DNA from: Costus lasius | Lineage: Eukaryota > Streptophyta > Magnoliopsida > Zingiberales > Costaceae | DNA length: 64,000 nt | Assembly (NCBI GenBank): GCA_027563935.2 | Contig: JANVAS020000231.1 | Span: forward strand, 10,496,001 to 10,560,000 | Direction: 5' to 3' | In this document: positions 12,693 through 26,984 of the stretch, in pieces | Numbering within the stretch: position 1 is the first letter of the stretch | Layout: every line of letters begins with the position of its first letter | Position numbers and translations under genes: made by a program | The notes under the pieces: model-generated | The model's database searches: none | What the model was told of the DNA's origin: nothing | What the model saw: only the letters and a program-made list of their open reading frames with translations

Positions 12693-13677
12693 TTAAAGCT
12701 CATAATCGAGTTCAAAATTTTCATCATGATTAGATCAATATCAATATCAATAAAAATATTAAGATTAAAGACCAAGATTACAAACAAGATCAAAATTGAG
12801 TTTAAGATTAAAATTAAAAAGAAGATAAAGATGGATATCAAAAGATGAAGTTTGAAAAAATGATTAAAATCATGATCAACATCATGATCATGGACAAAAT
12901 CAACATTAAATTAATATTGCAAAATGATAAACATCAAATATGGATCATAATCAAGATCAATATCCTCATCATTAAAAGATCAAGATAAAGATAAATATTA
13001 ATATCAAGATTGAAAATTAATATTTCCACAGAGATCAAAATTGAGTTTAAGATGAATATTAGGAGTAAGATAAAGTTGAAGATTATAAGATTAAAACTGA
13101 AATCAGAGATCAAAATGAAGATGAAGATAATTATCAAGAATAAGATCAATGTTATAATAACGAATGAGAATAAGATTAATAACAATTAAAGCTCATAATC
13201 GAGTTCAAAACTTTCATCATGATTAGATCAATATCAATATCAATAAAAATATTAAGATTAAAGACCAATATTACAAACAAGATCAAAATCGAGTTTAAGA
13301 TTAAGATTAAAAGAAGATAAAGATGAATATCATAAGAATAAGTTTGAAAAAATGATTAAAATCATGATTAACATCATGATCATGGACAAAATCAATATTA
13401 TATTAATATTGCAAAATGATAAACATCAAATATGGATCATAATAAAGATCAATATCCTCATCATTAAAACATCAAGATAAAGATAAATATTAATATCTAG
13501 ATTGAAAATCAATATTACCACAGAGATCAAAATCGTGTTTAAGATGAATATTAGGAGTAAGATAAATATGAAGATTAGAAGATTAAATCCGAAATCTGAG
13601 ATAAAAATGAAGATAAAGATAATTATCAAGAATAAGATCAATGTTATAATTAAGAATGAGAATAAGATTAATAACAA
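12693..13677 (+). repeat. A-B pair ending the left HOR domain
   Basis: Landmarks 13185 (A) and 13677 (B) correspond to 4313 and 4806, still at the 8871-8872 offset. The B monomer is 492 bp because one A is missing from the aaaaag tract near 13310. After this pair the order switches to F-type monomers, and no A-type monomer occurs again until 20576. Confidence 0.8.
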
Positions 13678-16140
13678 TTAAAGCTCATAATGGAGTTCAA
13701 AATTTTCATCATGATTAGATCAATATCAATATCAATAAAAATATTAAGATTAAAGACCAATATTACAAACAAGATCAAAATCGAGTTTAAGATTAAGATT
13801 AAAAAGAAGATAAAGATGAATATCATAAGAATAAGTTTGAAAAAATGATTAAAATCATGATCAACATCATGATCATGGACAAAATCAATATTAAATTATT
13901 ATTGCAAAATGATAAACATCAAATATGGATCATAATCAAGATCAATATCCTCATCATTAAAAGATCAAGATAAAGATAAATATTAATATCAAGATTGAAA
14001 ATCAATATTACCACAGAGACCAAAATCGAGTTTAAGATGAATATTAGGAGTAAGATAAATATGAAGATTAGAAGATTAAATCCGAAATCTGAGATAAAAA
14101 TGAAGATAAAGATAATTATCAAGAATAAGATCAATGTTATAATTAAGAATGAGAATAAGATTAATAACAATTAAAGCTCATAATCGAGTTCAAAATTTTC
14201 ATCATGATTAGATCAATATCAATATCAATAAAAATATTAAGATTAAAGACCAAGATTACAAACAAGATCAAAACAGAGTTTAAGATTAAGATTAAAAAGA
14301 AGATAAAGATGAATATCATAAGAAGAAGTTTGAAAAATGATTAAAATCATGATCAACATCATGATCATGGACAAAATCAATATTAAATTAATATTGCAAA
14401 ATGATAAATATCAAATATGGATCATAATCAAGATCAATATCCTCATCATTAAAAGATCAAGATAAAAATAAATATTATTATCAAGATTGAAAATCAATAT
14501 TACCACAGAGACCAAAATCGAGTTTAAGATGAATATTAGGAGTAAGATAAATATGAAGATTAGATGATTAAATCCGAAATCTGAGATAAAAATGAAGATA
14601 AAGATAATTATCAAGAATAAGATCAATGTTATAATTAAGAATGAGAATAAGATTAATAACAATTAAAGCTCATAATCGAGTTCAAAATTTTCATCATGAT
14701 TAGATCAATATCAATATCAATAAAAATATTAAGATTAAAGACCAATATTACAAACAAGATCAAAATCGAGTTTAAGATTAAGATTAAAAAGAAGATAAAG
14801 ATGAATATCATAAGAATAAGTTTGAAAAAATGATTAAAATCATGATCAACATCATGATCATGGACAAAATCAATATTAAATTATTATTGCAAAATGATAA
14901 ACATCAAATATGGATCATAATCAAGATCCATATCCTCATCATTAAAACATCAAGATAAAGATAAATATTAATATCTAGATTGAAAATCAATATTACCACA
15001 GAGATCAAAATCGTGTTTAAGATGAATATTAGGAGTAAGATAAATATGAAGATTAGAAGATTAAATCCGAAATCTGAGATAAAAATGAAGATAAAGATAA
15101 TTATCAAGAATAAGATCAATGTTATAATTAAGAATGAGAATAAGATTAATAACAATTAAAGCTCATAATGGAGTTCAAAATTTTCATCATGATTAGATCA
15201 ATATCAATATCAATAAAAATATTAAGATTAAAGACCAATATTACAAACAAGATCAAAATCGAGTTTAAGATTAAGATTAAAAAGAAGATAAAGATGAATA
15301 TCATAAGAATAAGTTTGAAAAAATGATTAAAATCATGATCAACATCATGATCATGGACAAAATCAATATTAAATTATTATTGCAAAATGATAAACATCAA
15401 ATATGGATCATAATCAAGATCAATATCCTCATCATTAAAAGATCAAGATAAAGATAAATATTAATATCAAGATTGAAAATCAATATTACCACAGAGACCA
15501 AAATCGAGTTTAAGATGAATATTAGGAGTAAGATAAATATGAAGATTAGAAGATTAAATCCGAAATCTGAGATAAAAATGAAGATAAAGATAATTATCAA
15601 GAATAAGATCAATGTTATAATTAAGAATGAGAATAAGATTAATAACAATTAAAGCTCATAATCGAGTTCAAAATTTTCATCATGATTAGATCAATATCAA
15701 TATCAATAAAAATATTAAGATTAAAGACCAAGATTACAAACAAGATCAAAACAGAGTTTAAGATTAAGATTAAAAAGAAGATAAAGATGAATATCATAAG
15801 AAGAAGTTTGAAAAATGATTAAAATCATGATCAACATCATGATCATGGACAAAATCAATATTAAATTAATATTGCAAAATGATAAATATCAAATATGGAT
15901 CATAATCAAGATCAATATCCTCATCATTAAAAGATCAAGATAAAAATAAATATTATTATCAAGATTGAAAATCAATATTACCACAGAGACCAAAATCGAG
16001 TTTAAGATGAATATTAGGAGTAAGATAAATATGAAGATTAGATGATTAAATCCGAAATCTGAGATAAAAATGAAGATAAAGATAATTATCAAGAATAAGA
16101 TCAATGTTATAATTAAGAATGAGAATAAGATTAATAACAA
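13678..16140 (+). repeat. 3-monomer HOR F-F'-B repeated (1478-bp offset)
   Basis: Landmarks 14170 and 14662 (F, F') recur at 15648 and 16140 with a B-type monomer (15155) between. F' is marked by gattagatgattaaatcc, tattattatcaag and a 1-bp shorter A run (gaaaaatgatt), which makes it 492 bp. The B monomer at 15155 carries aagatccatatcc, which is also seen at 16633 and 18605. The trimer offset is 1478 bp. Confidence 0.85.
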
Positions 16141-19100
16141 TTAAAGCTCATAATCGAGTTCAAAATTTTCATCATGATTAGATCAATATCAATATCAATA
16201 AAAATATTAAGATTAAAGACCAATATTACAAACAAGATCAAAATCGAGTTTAAGATTAAGATTAAAAAGAAGATAAAGATGAATATCATAAGAATAAGTT
16301 TGAAAAAATGATTAAAATCATGATCAACATCATGATCATGGACAAAATCAATATTAAATTATTATTGCAAAATGATAAACATCAAATATGGATCATAATC
16401 AAGATCCATATCCTCATCATTAAAACATCAAGATAAAGATAAATATTAATATCTAGATTGAAAATCAATATTACCACAGAGATCAAAATCGAGTTTAAGA
16501 TGAATATTAGGAGTAAGATAAATATGAAGATTAGAAGATTAAAACCGAAATCGGAGATCAAAATGAAGATGAAGATAATTATCAAGAATAAGATCAATGT
16601 TATAATTAAGAATGAGAATAAGATTAATAACAATTAAAGCTCATAATCGAGTTCAAAATTTTCATCATGATTAGATCAATATCAATATCAATTAAAATAT
16701 TAAGATTAAAGACCAAGATTACAAACATGATCAAAATCAAGTTTAAGATTAAGATTAAAAAAAAGATAAAGATGAATATCATAAGAAAAAGTTTGAAAAA
16801 ATGATAAAAATCATGATCAACATCATGATCACGGACAAAATCAATATTAAATTAATATTACAAAATGATAAATATCAAATATGGATCATAATCAAGATCA
16901 ATATCCTCATCATTAAAAGATCAAGATAAAGATAAATATTAATATCAAGATTGAAAATCAATATTACCACAGAGATCAAAATCGAGTTTAAGATGAATAT
17001 TAGGAGTAAGATAAATATGAAGATTAGAAGATTAAAACTAAAATCTGAGATCAAAATGAAGATGAAGATAATTATGAAGAATAAGATCAATGTTATAATT
17101 AAGAATGAGAATAAGATTAATAACAATTAAAGCTCATAATCGAGTTCAAAATTTTCATCATGATTAGATCATTATCAATATCAATAAAAATATTAAGATT
17201 AAAGACCAAGATTACAAACAAGATCAAAACAGAGTTTAAGATTAAGATTAAAAAGAAGATAAAGATGAATATCATAAGAAGAAGTTTGAAAAAATGATTA
17301 AAATCATGATCAACATCATGATCATGGACAAAATCAATATTAAATTAATATTGCAAAATGATAAATATCAAATATGGATCATAATCAAGATCAATATCCT
17401 CATCATTCAAAGACCAAGATAAAGATAAATATTAATATCAAGATTGAAAATCAATATTACCACAGAGATCAAAATTGAGTTTAAGAAGAATATTAGGAAT
17501 AAGATAAATATGAAGATTAGAAGATTAAAACTGAAATCTGAGATCAAAATGAAGATGAAGATAATTATCAAGAATAACATCAATGTTATAATTAAGAATG
17601 AGAATATGATTAATAACAATTAAGGCTCATAATCGAGTTCAAAATTTTCATCATGATTAGATTAATATCAATATCAATAAAAATATTAAGATTAAAGACC
17701 AAGATTACAAACAAGATCAAAATCGAGTTTAAGATTAAGATTAAAAAGAAGATAAAGATGAATATCATAAGAAGAAGTTTGAAAAAATGATTAAAATCAT
17801 GATCAACATCATGATCATGAACAAAATCAATATTAAATTAATATTGCAAAATGATAAATATCAAATATGGATCATAATCAAGATCAATATCCTCATCATT
17901 AAAAGATCAAGATAAAGATAAATATTAATATCAAGATTGAAAATCAATATTACCACAGAGACCAAAATCGAGTTTAAGATGAATATTAGGAGTAAGATAA
18001 ATATGAAGATTAGATGATTAAATCCGAAATCTGAGATAAAAATGAAGATAAAGATAATTATCAAGAATAAGATCAATGTTATAATTAAGAATGAGAATAA
18101 GATTAATAACAATTAAAGCTCATAATCGAGTTCAAAATTTTCATCATGATTAGATCAATATCAATATCAATAAAAATATTAAGATTAAAGACCAATATTA
18201 CAAACAAGATCAAAATCGAGTTTAAGATTAAGATTAAAAAGAAGATAAAGATGAATATCATAAGAATAAGTTTGAAAAAATGATTAAAATCATGATCAAC
18301 ATCATGATCATGGACAAAATCAATATTAAATTATTATTGCAAAATGATAAACATCAAATATGGATCATAATCAAGATCCATATCCTCATCATTAAAACAT
18401 CAAGATAAAGATAAATATTAATATCTAGATTGAAAATCAATATTACCACAGAGATCAAAATCGAGTTTAAGATGAATATTAGGAGTAAGATAAATATGAA
18501 GATTAGAAGATTAAAACCGAAATCGGAGATCAAAATGAAGATGAAGATAATTATCAAGAATAAGATCAATGTTATAATTAAGAATGAGAATAAGATTAAT
18601 AACAATTAAAGCTCATAATCGAGTTCAAAATTTTCATCATGATTAGATCAATATCAATATCAATTAAAATATTAAGATTAAAGACCAAGATTACAAACAT
18701 GATCAAAATCAAGTTTAAGATTAAGATTAAAAAAAAGATAAAGATGAATATCATAAGAAAAAGTTTGAAAAAATGATAAAAATCATGATCAACATCATGA
18801 TCACGGACAAAATCAATATTAAATTAATATTACAAAATGATAAATATCAAATATGGATCATAATCAAGATCAATATCCTCATCATTAAAAGATCAAGATA
18901 AAGATAAATATTAATATCAAGATTGAAAATCAATATTACCACAGAGATCAAAATCGAGTTTAAGATGAATATTAGGAGTAAGATAAATATGAAGATTAGA
19001 AGATTAAAACTAAAATCTGAGATCAAAATGAAGATGAAGATAATTATGAAGAATAAGATCAATGTTATAATTAAGAATGAGAATAAGATTAATAACAATT

Positions 19101-19591
19101 AAAGCTCATAATCGAGTTCAAAATTTTCATCATGATTAGATCATTATCAATATCAATAAAAATATTAAGATTAAAGACCAAGATTACAAACAAGATCAAA
19201 ACAGAGTTTAAGATTAAGATTAAAAAGAAGATAAAGATGAATATCATAAGAAGAAGTTTGAAAAAATGATTAAAATCATGATCAACATCATGATCATGGA
19301 CAAAATCAATATTAAATTAATATTGCAAAATGATAAATATCAAATATGGATCATAATCAAGATCAATATCCTCATCATTAAAAGATCAAGATAAAGATAA
19401 ATATTAATATCAAGATTAAAAATCAATATTACCACAGAGATCAAAATCGAGTTTAAGATGAATATTAGGAGTAAGATAAATATGAAGATTAGAAGATTAA
19501 ATCCGAAATCTGAGATAAAAATGAAGATAAAGATAATTATCAAGAATAAGATCAATGTTATAATTAAGAATGAGAATAAGATTAATAACAA
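16141..19591 (+). repeat. 4-monomer HOR C-H-D-F' with partial second copy (1972-bp offset)
   Basis: Landmarks 16633, 17126, 17619 and 18112 (C-H-D-F') are followed by 18605 and 19098 (C-H) and 19591 (K). C and H of the two copies share rare variants: aagatccatatcc, caattaaaatatt, gatcacggac, actaaaatctg and aattatgaag. The match at an offset of 1972 bp ends near 17406 / 19378, where D has cattcaaagacc and K has cattaaaagatc. Confidence 0.85.
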
Positions 19592-21561
19592 TTAAAGCTC
19601 ATAATTGAGTTCAAAATTTTCATCATGATTAGATCAATATCAATATCAATAAAAATATTAAGATTAAAAACCAAGATTACAAACAAGATCAAAACAGAGT
19701 TTAAGATTAAGATTAAAAAGAAGATAAAGATGAATATCATAAGAAGAAGTTTGAAAAATGATTAAAATCATGATCAACATCATGATCATGGACAAAATCA
19801 ATATTAAATTAATATTGCAAAATGATAAATATCAAATATGGATCATAATCAAGATTAATATCCTCATCATTAAAAGATCAAGATAAAGATAAATATTAAT
19901 ATCAAGATTGAAAATCAATATTACCACAGAGACCAAAATCGAGTTTAAGATGAATATTAGGAGTAAGATAAATATGAAGATTAGAAGATTAAATCCGAAA
20001 TCTGAGATAAAAATGAAGATAAAGATAATTATCAAGAATAAGATCAATGTTATAATTAAGAATGAGAATAAGATTAATAACAATTAAAGCTCATAATCGA
20101 GTTAAAAATTTTCATCATGATTAGATCAATATCAATATCAATAAAAATATTAAGATTAAAGACCAAGATTACAAACAAGATCAAAATTGAGTTTAAGATT
20201 AAGATTAAAAAGAAGATAAAGATGAATATCAAAAGATGAAGTTTGAAAAAATGATTAAAATCATGATCAACATCATGATCATGGACAAAATCAACATTAA
20301 ATTAATATTGCAAAATGATAAACATCAAATATGGATCATAATCAAGATCAATATCCTCATCATTAAAAGATCAAGATAAAGATAAATATTAATATCAAGA
20401 TTGAAAATTAATATTACCACAGAGATCAAAATTGAGTTTAAGATGAATATTAGGAGTAAGATAAAGTTGAAGATTATAAGATTAAAACTGAAATCGGAGA
20501 TCAAAATGAAGATGAAGATAATTATCAAGAATAAGATCAATGTTATAATAACGAATGAGAATAAGATTAATAACAATTAAAGCTCATAATCGAGTTCAAA
20601 ACTTTCATCATGATTAGATCAATATCAATATCAATAAAAATATTAAGATTAAAGACCAATATTACAAACAAGATCAAAATCGAGTTTAAGATTAAGATTA
20701 AAAAGAAGATAAAGATGAATATCATAAGAATAAGTTTGAAAAAATGATTAAAATCATGATCAACATCATGATCATGGACAAAATCAATATTAAATTATTA
20801 TTGCAAAATGATAAACATCAAATATGGATCATAATCAAGATCAATATCCTCATCATTAAAAGATCAAGATAAAGATAAATATTAATATCAAGATTGAAAA
20901 TCAATATTACCACAGAGACCAAAATCGATTTTAAGATGAATATTAGGAGTAAGATAAATATGAAGATTAGAAGATTAAATCCGAAATCTGAGATAAAAAT
21001 GAAGATAAAGATAATTATCGCGAATAAGATCAATGTTATAATTAAGAATGAGAATAAGATTAATAACATTTAAAGCTCATAATCGAGTTCAAAATTTTCA
21101 TCATGATTAGATCAATATCAATATCAATAAAAATATTAAGATTAAAGACCAAGATTACAAACAAGATCAAAACAGAGTTTAAGATTAAGATTAAAAAGAA
21201 GATAAAGATGAATATCATAAGAAGAAGTTTGAAAAATGATTAAAATCATGATCAACATCATGATCATGGACAAAATCAATATTAAATTAATATTGCAAAA
21301 TGATAAATATCAAATATGGATCATAATCAAGATCAATATCCTCATCATTAAAAGATCAAGATAAAGATAAATAGTAATATCAAGATTGAAAATCAATATT
21401 ACCACAGAGACCAAAATCGAGTTTAAGATGAATATTAGGAGTAAGATAAATATGAAGATTAGAAGATTAAATCCGAAATCTGAGATAAAAATGAAGATAA
21501 AGATAATTATCAAGAATAAGATCAATGTTATAATTAAGAATGAGAATAAGATTAATAACAA

Positions 21562-23134
21562 TTAAAGCTCATAATTGAGTTCAAAATTTTCATCATGATT
21601 AGATCAATATCAATATCAATAAAAATATTAAGATTAAAGACCAAGATTACAAACAAGATCAAAATTGAGTTTATGATTAAGATTAAAAAGAAGATAAAGA
21701 TGAATATCAAAAGATGAAGTTTGAAAAAATGATTAAAATCATGATCAACATCATGATCATGGACAAAATCAATATTAAATTAATATTGCAAAATGATAAA
21801 CATCAAAGATGGATCATAATCAAGATCAATATCCTCATCATTAAAAGATCAAGATAAAGATAAATATTAATATCAAGATTGAAAATTAATATTACCACAG
21901 AGATCAAAATTGAGTTTAAGATGAATATTAGGAGTAAGATAAAGTTGAAGATTATAAGATTAAAACTGAAATCGGAGATCAAAATGAAGATGAAGATAAT
22001 TATCAAGAATAACATCAATGTTATAATTAAGAATGAGAAAATGATTAATAACAATTAAGGCTCATAATCGAGTTCAAAATTTTCATCATGATTAGATTAA
22101 TATCAATATCAATAAAAATATTAAGATTAAAGACCAAGATTACAAACAAGATCAAAATCGAGTTTAAGATTAAGATTAAAAAGAAGATAAAGATGAATAT
22201 CATAAGAAGAAGTTTAAAAAAAATGATTAAAATCATGATCAACATCATGATCATGGACAAAATCAATATTAAATTAATATTGCAAAATGATAAATATCAA
22301 ATATGGATCATAATCAAGAACAATATCCTCATCATTAAAAGATCAAGATAAAGATAAATATTAATATCAAGATTGAAAATCAATATTACCACAGAGATCA
22401 AAATCGAGTTTAAGATGAATATTAGGAGTAAGATAAATATGAAGATTAGAAGATTAAATCCGAAATCTGAGATAAAAATGAAGATAAAGATAATTATCAA
22501 GAATAAGATCAATGTTATAATTAAGAATGAGAATAAGATTAATAACAATTAAAGCTCATAATCGAGTTCAAAATTTTCATCATGATTAGATCAATATCAA
22601 TATCAATAAAAATATTAAGATTAAAGACCAAGATTACAAACAAGATCAAAATTGAGTTTAAGATTAAGATTAAAAAGAAGATAAAGATGAATATCAAAGG
22701 ATGAAGTTTGAAAAAATGATTAAAATCATGATCAACATCATGATCATGGACAAAATCAATTTTAAATTAATATTGCAAAATGATAAATATCAAATATGGA
22801 TCATAATCAAGATCAATATCCTCATCTTTCAAAGACCAAGATAAAGATAAATATTAATATCAAGATTGAAAATCAATATTACCACAGAGATCAAAATTGA
22901 GTTTAAGAAGAATATTTGGAATAAGATAAATATGAAGATTAGAAGATTAAAACTGAAATCTGAGATCAAAATGAAGATGAAGATAATTATCAAGAATAAC
23001 ATCAATGTTATAATTAAGAATGAGAATATGATTAATAACAATTAAGGCTCATAATCGAGTTCAAAATTTTCATCATGATTAGATTAATATCAATATCAAT
23101 AAAAATATTAAGATTAAAGACCAAGATTACAAAC
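21562..23134 (+). repeat. Duplicated A*-K-D block, copy 1
   Basis: This block matches 24518-26091 at an offset of 2956-2957 bp. Shared rare variants are gagtttatgattaag before A*, catcaaagatgg (21805 and 24761), gagaaaatgatt, the long A run in agtttaaaaaaaa, and aatatttggaataag in D. The two copies part near 23135, where this one continues into gaagaagtatg and the other into atcaaaagatgaag. Confidence 0.8.
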
Positions 23135-24517
23135 AAGATCAAAATCGAGTTTATGATTAAGATTAAAAAGAAGATAAAGATGAATATCATAAGAAGAAGT
23201 ATGAAAAAATGATTAAAATCATTATCAACATCATGATCATGGACAAAATCAATATTAAATTAATATTGCAAAATGATAAATATCAAATATGGATCATAAT
23301 CAAGATCAATATCCTCATCATTAAAAGATCAAGATAAAGATAAATATTTATATCAAGATTGAAAATTAATATTACCACAGAGATCAAAATTGAGTTTAAG
23401 ATGAATATTAGGAGTAAGATAAAGTTGAAGATTATAAGATTAAAACTGAAATCGGAGATCAAAATGAAGATGAAGATAATTATAAAGAATAAGATCAATG
23501 TTATAATAACGAATGAGAATAAGATTAATAACAATTAAAGCTCATAATCGAGTTCAAAACTTTCATCACGATTAGATCATTATCAATATCAATAAAAATA
23601 TTAAGATTAAAGACCAAGATTACAAACAAGATCAAAATCGAGTTTAAGATTAAGATTAAAAAGAAGATAAAGATGAATATAAGAATAAGTTTAAAAAAAT
23701 GATTAAAATCATGATCAACATCATGATCATGGACAAAATCAATATTAAATTATTATTCCAAAATGATAAACATCAAATATGGATCATAATCAAGATCAAT
23801 ATCCTCATCATTAAAACATCAAGATAAAGATAAATATTAATATCAAGATTGAAAATCAATATTACCACAGAGATCAAAATCGAGTTTAAGATGAATATTA
23901 GGAGTAAGATAAATATGAAGATTAGAAGATTAAATCCGAAATCTGAGATAAAAATGAAGATAAAGATAATTATCAAGAATAAGATCAATGTTATAATTAA
24001 GAATGAGAATAAGATTAATAACAATTAAAGCTCATAATCGAGTTCAAAATTTTCATCATGATTAGATCATTATCAATATCAATAAAAATATTAAGATTAA
24101 AGACCAAGATTACAAACAAGATCAAAACAGAGTTTAAGATTAAGATTAAAAAGAAGATAAAGATGAATATCATAAGAAGAAGTTTGAAAAAATGATTAAA
24201 ATCATGATCAACATCATGATCATGGACAAAATCAATATTAAATTAATATTGCAAAATGATAAATATCAAATATGGATCATAATCAAGATCAATATCCTCA
24301 TCATTAAAAGATCAAGATAAAGATAAATATTAATATCAAGATTAAAAATCAATATTACCACAGAGATCAAAATCGAGTTTAAGATGAATATTAGGAGTAA
24401 GATAAATATGAAGATTAGAAGATTAAATCCGAAATCTGAGATAAAAATGAAGATAAAGATAATTATCAAGAATAAGATCAATGTTATAATTAAGAATGAG
24501 AATAAGATTAATAACAA

Positions 24518-26091
24518 TTAAAGCTCATAATTGAGTTCAAAATTTTCATCATGATTAGATCAATATCAATATCAATAAAAATATTGAGATTAAAGACCAA
24601 GATTACAAACAAGATCAAAATTGAGTTTATGATTAAGATTAAAAAGAAGATAAAGATGAATATCAAAAGATGAAGTTTGAAAAAATGATTAAAATCATAA
24701 TCAACATCATGATCATGGACAAAATCAATATTAAATTAATATTGCAAAATGATAAACATCAAAGATGGATCATAATCAAGATCAATATCCTCATCATTAA
24801 AAGATCAAGATAAAGATAAATATTAATATCAAGATTGAAAATTAATATTACCACAGAGATCAAAATTGAGTTTAAGATGAATATTAGGAGTAAGATAAAG
24901 TTGAAGATTATAAGATTAAAACTGAAATCGGAGATCAAAATGAAGATGAAGATAATTATCAAGAATAACATCAATGTTATAATTAAGAATGAGAAAATGA
25001 TTAATAACAATTAAGGCTCATAATCGAGTTCAAAATTTTCATCATGATTAGATGAATATCAATATCAATAAAAATATTAAGATTAAAGACCAAGATTACA
25101 AACAAGATCAAAATCGAGTTTAAGATTAAGATTAAAAAGAAGATAAAGATGAATATCATAAGAAGAAGTTTAAAAAAAAATGATTAAAATCATGATCAAC
25201 ATCATGATCATGGACAAAATCAATATTAAATTAATATTGCAAAATGATAAATATCAAATATGGATCATAATCAAGATCAATATCCTCATCATTAAAAGAT
25301 CAAGATAAAGATAAATATTAATATCAAGATTGAAAATCAATATTACCACAGAGATCAAAATCGAGTTTAAGATGAATATTAGGACTAAGATAAATATGAA
25401 GATTAGAAGATTAAATCCGAAATCTGAGATAAAAATGAAGATAAAGATAATTATCAAGAATAAGATCAATGTTATAATTAAGAATGAGAATAAGATTAAT
25501 AACAATTAAAGCTCATAATTGAGTTCAAAATTTTCATCATGATTAGATGAATATCAATATCAATAAAAATATTAAGATTAAAGACCAAGATTACAAACAA
25601 GATCAAAATTGAGTTTATGATTAAGATTAAAAAGAAGATAAAGATGAATATCAAAAGATGAAGTTTGAAAAAATGATTAAAATCATGATCAACATCATGA
25701 TCATGGACAAAATCAATATTAAATTAATATTGTAAAATGATAAATATCAAATATGGATCATAATCAAGATCAATATCCTCATCATTCAAAGACCAAGATA
25801 AAGATAAATATTAATATCAAGATTGAAAATCAATATTACCACAGAGATCAAAATTGAGTTTAAGAAGAATATTTGGAATAAGATAAATATGAAGATTAGA
25901 AAATTAAAACTGAAATCTGAGATCAAAATGAAGATGAAGATAATTATCAAGAATAACATCAATGTTATAATTAAGAATGAGAATATGATTAATAACAATT
26001 AAGGCTCATAATCGAGTTCAAAATTTTCATCATGATTAGATTAATATCAATATCAATAAAAATATTAAGATTAAAGACCAAGATTACAAAC
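24518..26091 (+). repeat. Duplicated A*-K-D block, copy 2
   Basis: This is the second copy of the block at 21562-23134. It differs at scattered single bases (for example catcattcaaag here, catctttcaaag there; gattagatgaat here, gattagattaat there) and has one extra A in the poly-A run. It is followed by a K monomer carrying aacacattgatc, a variant that spreads further right (28158, 31608). Confidence 0.8.
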
Positions 26092-26984
26092 AAGATCAAA
26101 ATTGAGTTTAAGATTAAGATTAAAAAGAAGATAAAGATGAATATCAAAAGATGAAGTTTGAAAAAATGATTAAAATCATGATCAACACATTGATCATGGA
26201 CAAAATCAATATTAAATTAATATTGCAAAATGATAAATATCAAATATGGATCATAATCAAGATCAATATCCTCATCATTAAAAGATCAAGATAAAGATAA
26301 ATATTAATATCAAGATTGAAAATCAATATTACCACAGAGATCAAAATCGAGTTTAAGATGAATATTAGGAGTAAGATAAATATGAAGATTAGAAGATTAA
26401 ATCCGAAATCTGAGATAAAAATGAAGATAAAGATAATTATCAAGAATAAGATCAATGTTATAATTAAGAATGAGAATAAGATTAATAACAATTAAAGCTC
26501 ATAATTGAGTTCAAAATTTTCATCATGATTAGATGAATATCAATATCAATAAAAATATTAAGATTAAAGACCAAGATTACAAACAAGATCAAAATTGAGT
26601 TTATGATTAAGATTAAAAAGAAGATAAAGATAAATATCAAAAGATGAAGTTTGAAAAAATGATTAAAATCATGATCAACATCATGATCATGGACAAAATC
26701 AATATTAAATTAATATTGCAAAATGATAAACATCAAATATGGATCATAATCAAGATCAATATCCTCATCATTAAAAGATCAAGATAAAGATAAATATTAA
26801 TATCAAGATTGAAAATTAATATTACCACAGAGATCAAAATTGAGTTTAAGATGAATATTAGGAGTAAGATAAAGTTGCTGATTATAAGATTAAAACTGAA
26901 ATCGGAGATCAAAATGAAGATGAAGATAATTATCAAGAATAAGATCAATGTTATAATAACGAATGAGAATAAGATTAATAACAA

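Larger units (their letters stand above)
19592..26984 (+). repeat. Mixed domain of F, K, A, D, V monomers
   Basis: In order, landmarks 20083 F, 20576 A, 21069 F, 21561 F, 22054 A*, 22548 K, 23041 D, 23534 A, 24024 V, 24517 K, 25010 A*, 25505 K, 25998 D, 26491 K, 26984 A. A* has the A marker aaagttgaagattataag but ataattaagaatgagaaaatg in place of the ataataacgaatgag marker. Lengths vary through poly-A runs (494 bp at 22548, 495 at 25505) and a 3-bp loss near 23680 (490 bp). A-type monomers occur every two to four monomers. Confidence 0.8.

Noticed and set aside
22045..22266. Minus-strand 73-codon frame in half b as a separate small membrane protein
   Set aside because: It is open only because of a 1-bp change in the poly-A run of this copy; most monomers lack it. 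It is useful only as evidence that the halves are related.
22088..22351. Plus-strand open frame of 87 codons, Ile/Lys-rich (a similar one at 50630-50890)
   Set aside because: It lies in the satellite monomer, alternates Ile and Lys exactly as the AAGATN/ATCAAN hexamers dictate, and is open only in two copies through chance indels. No support as a gene.
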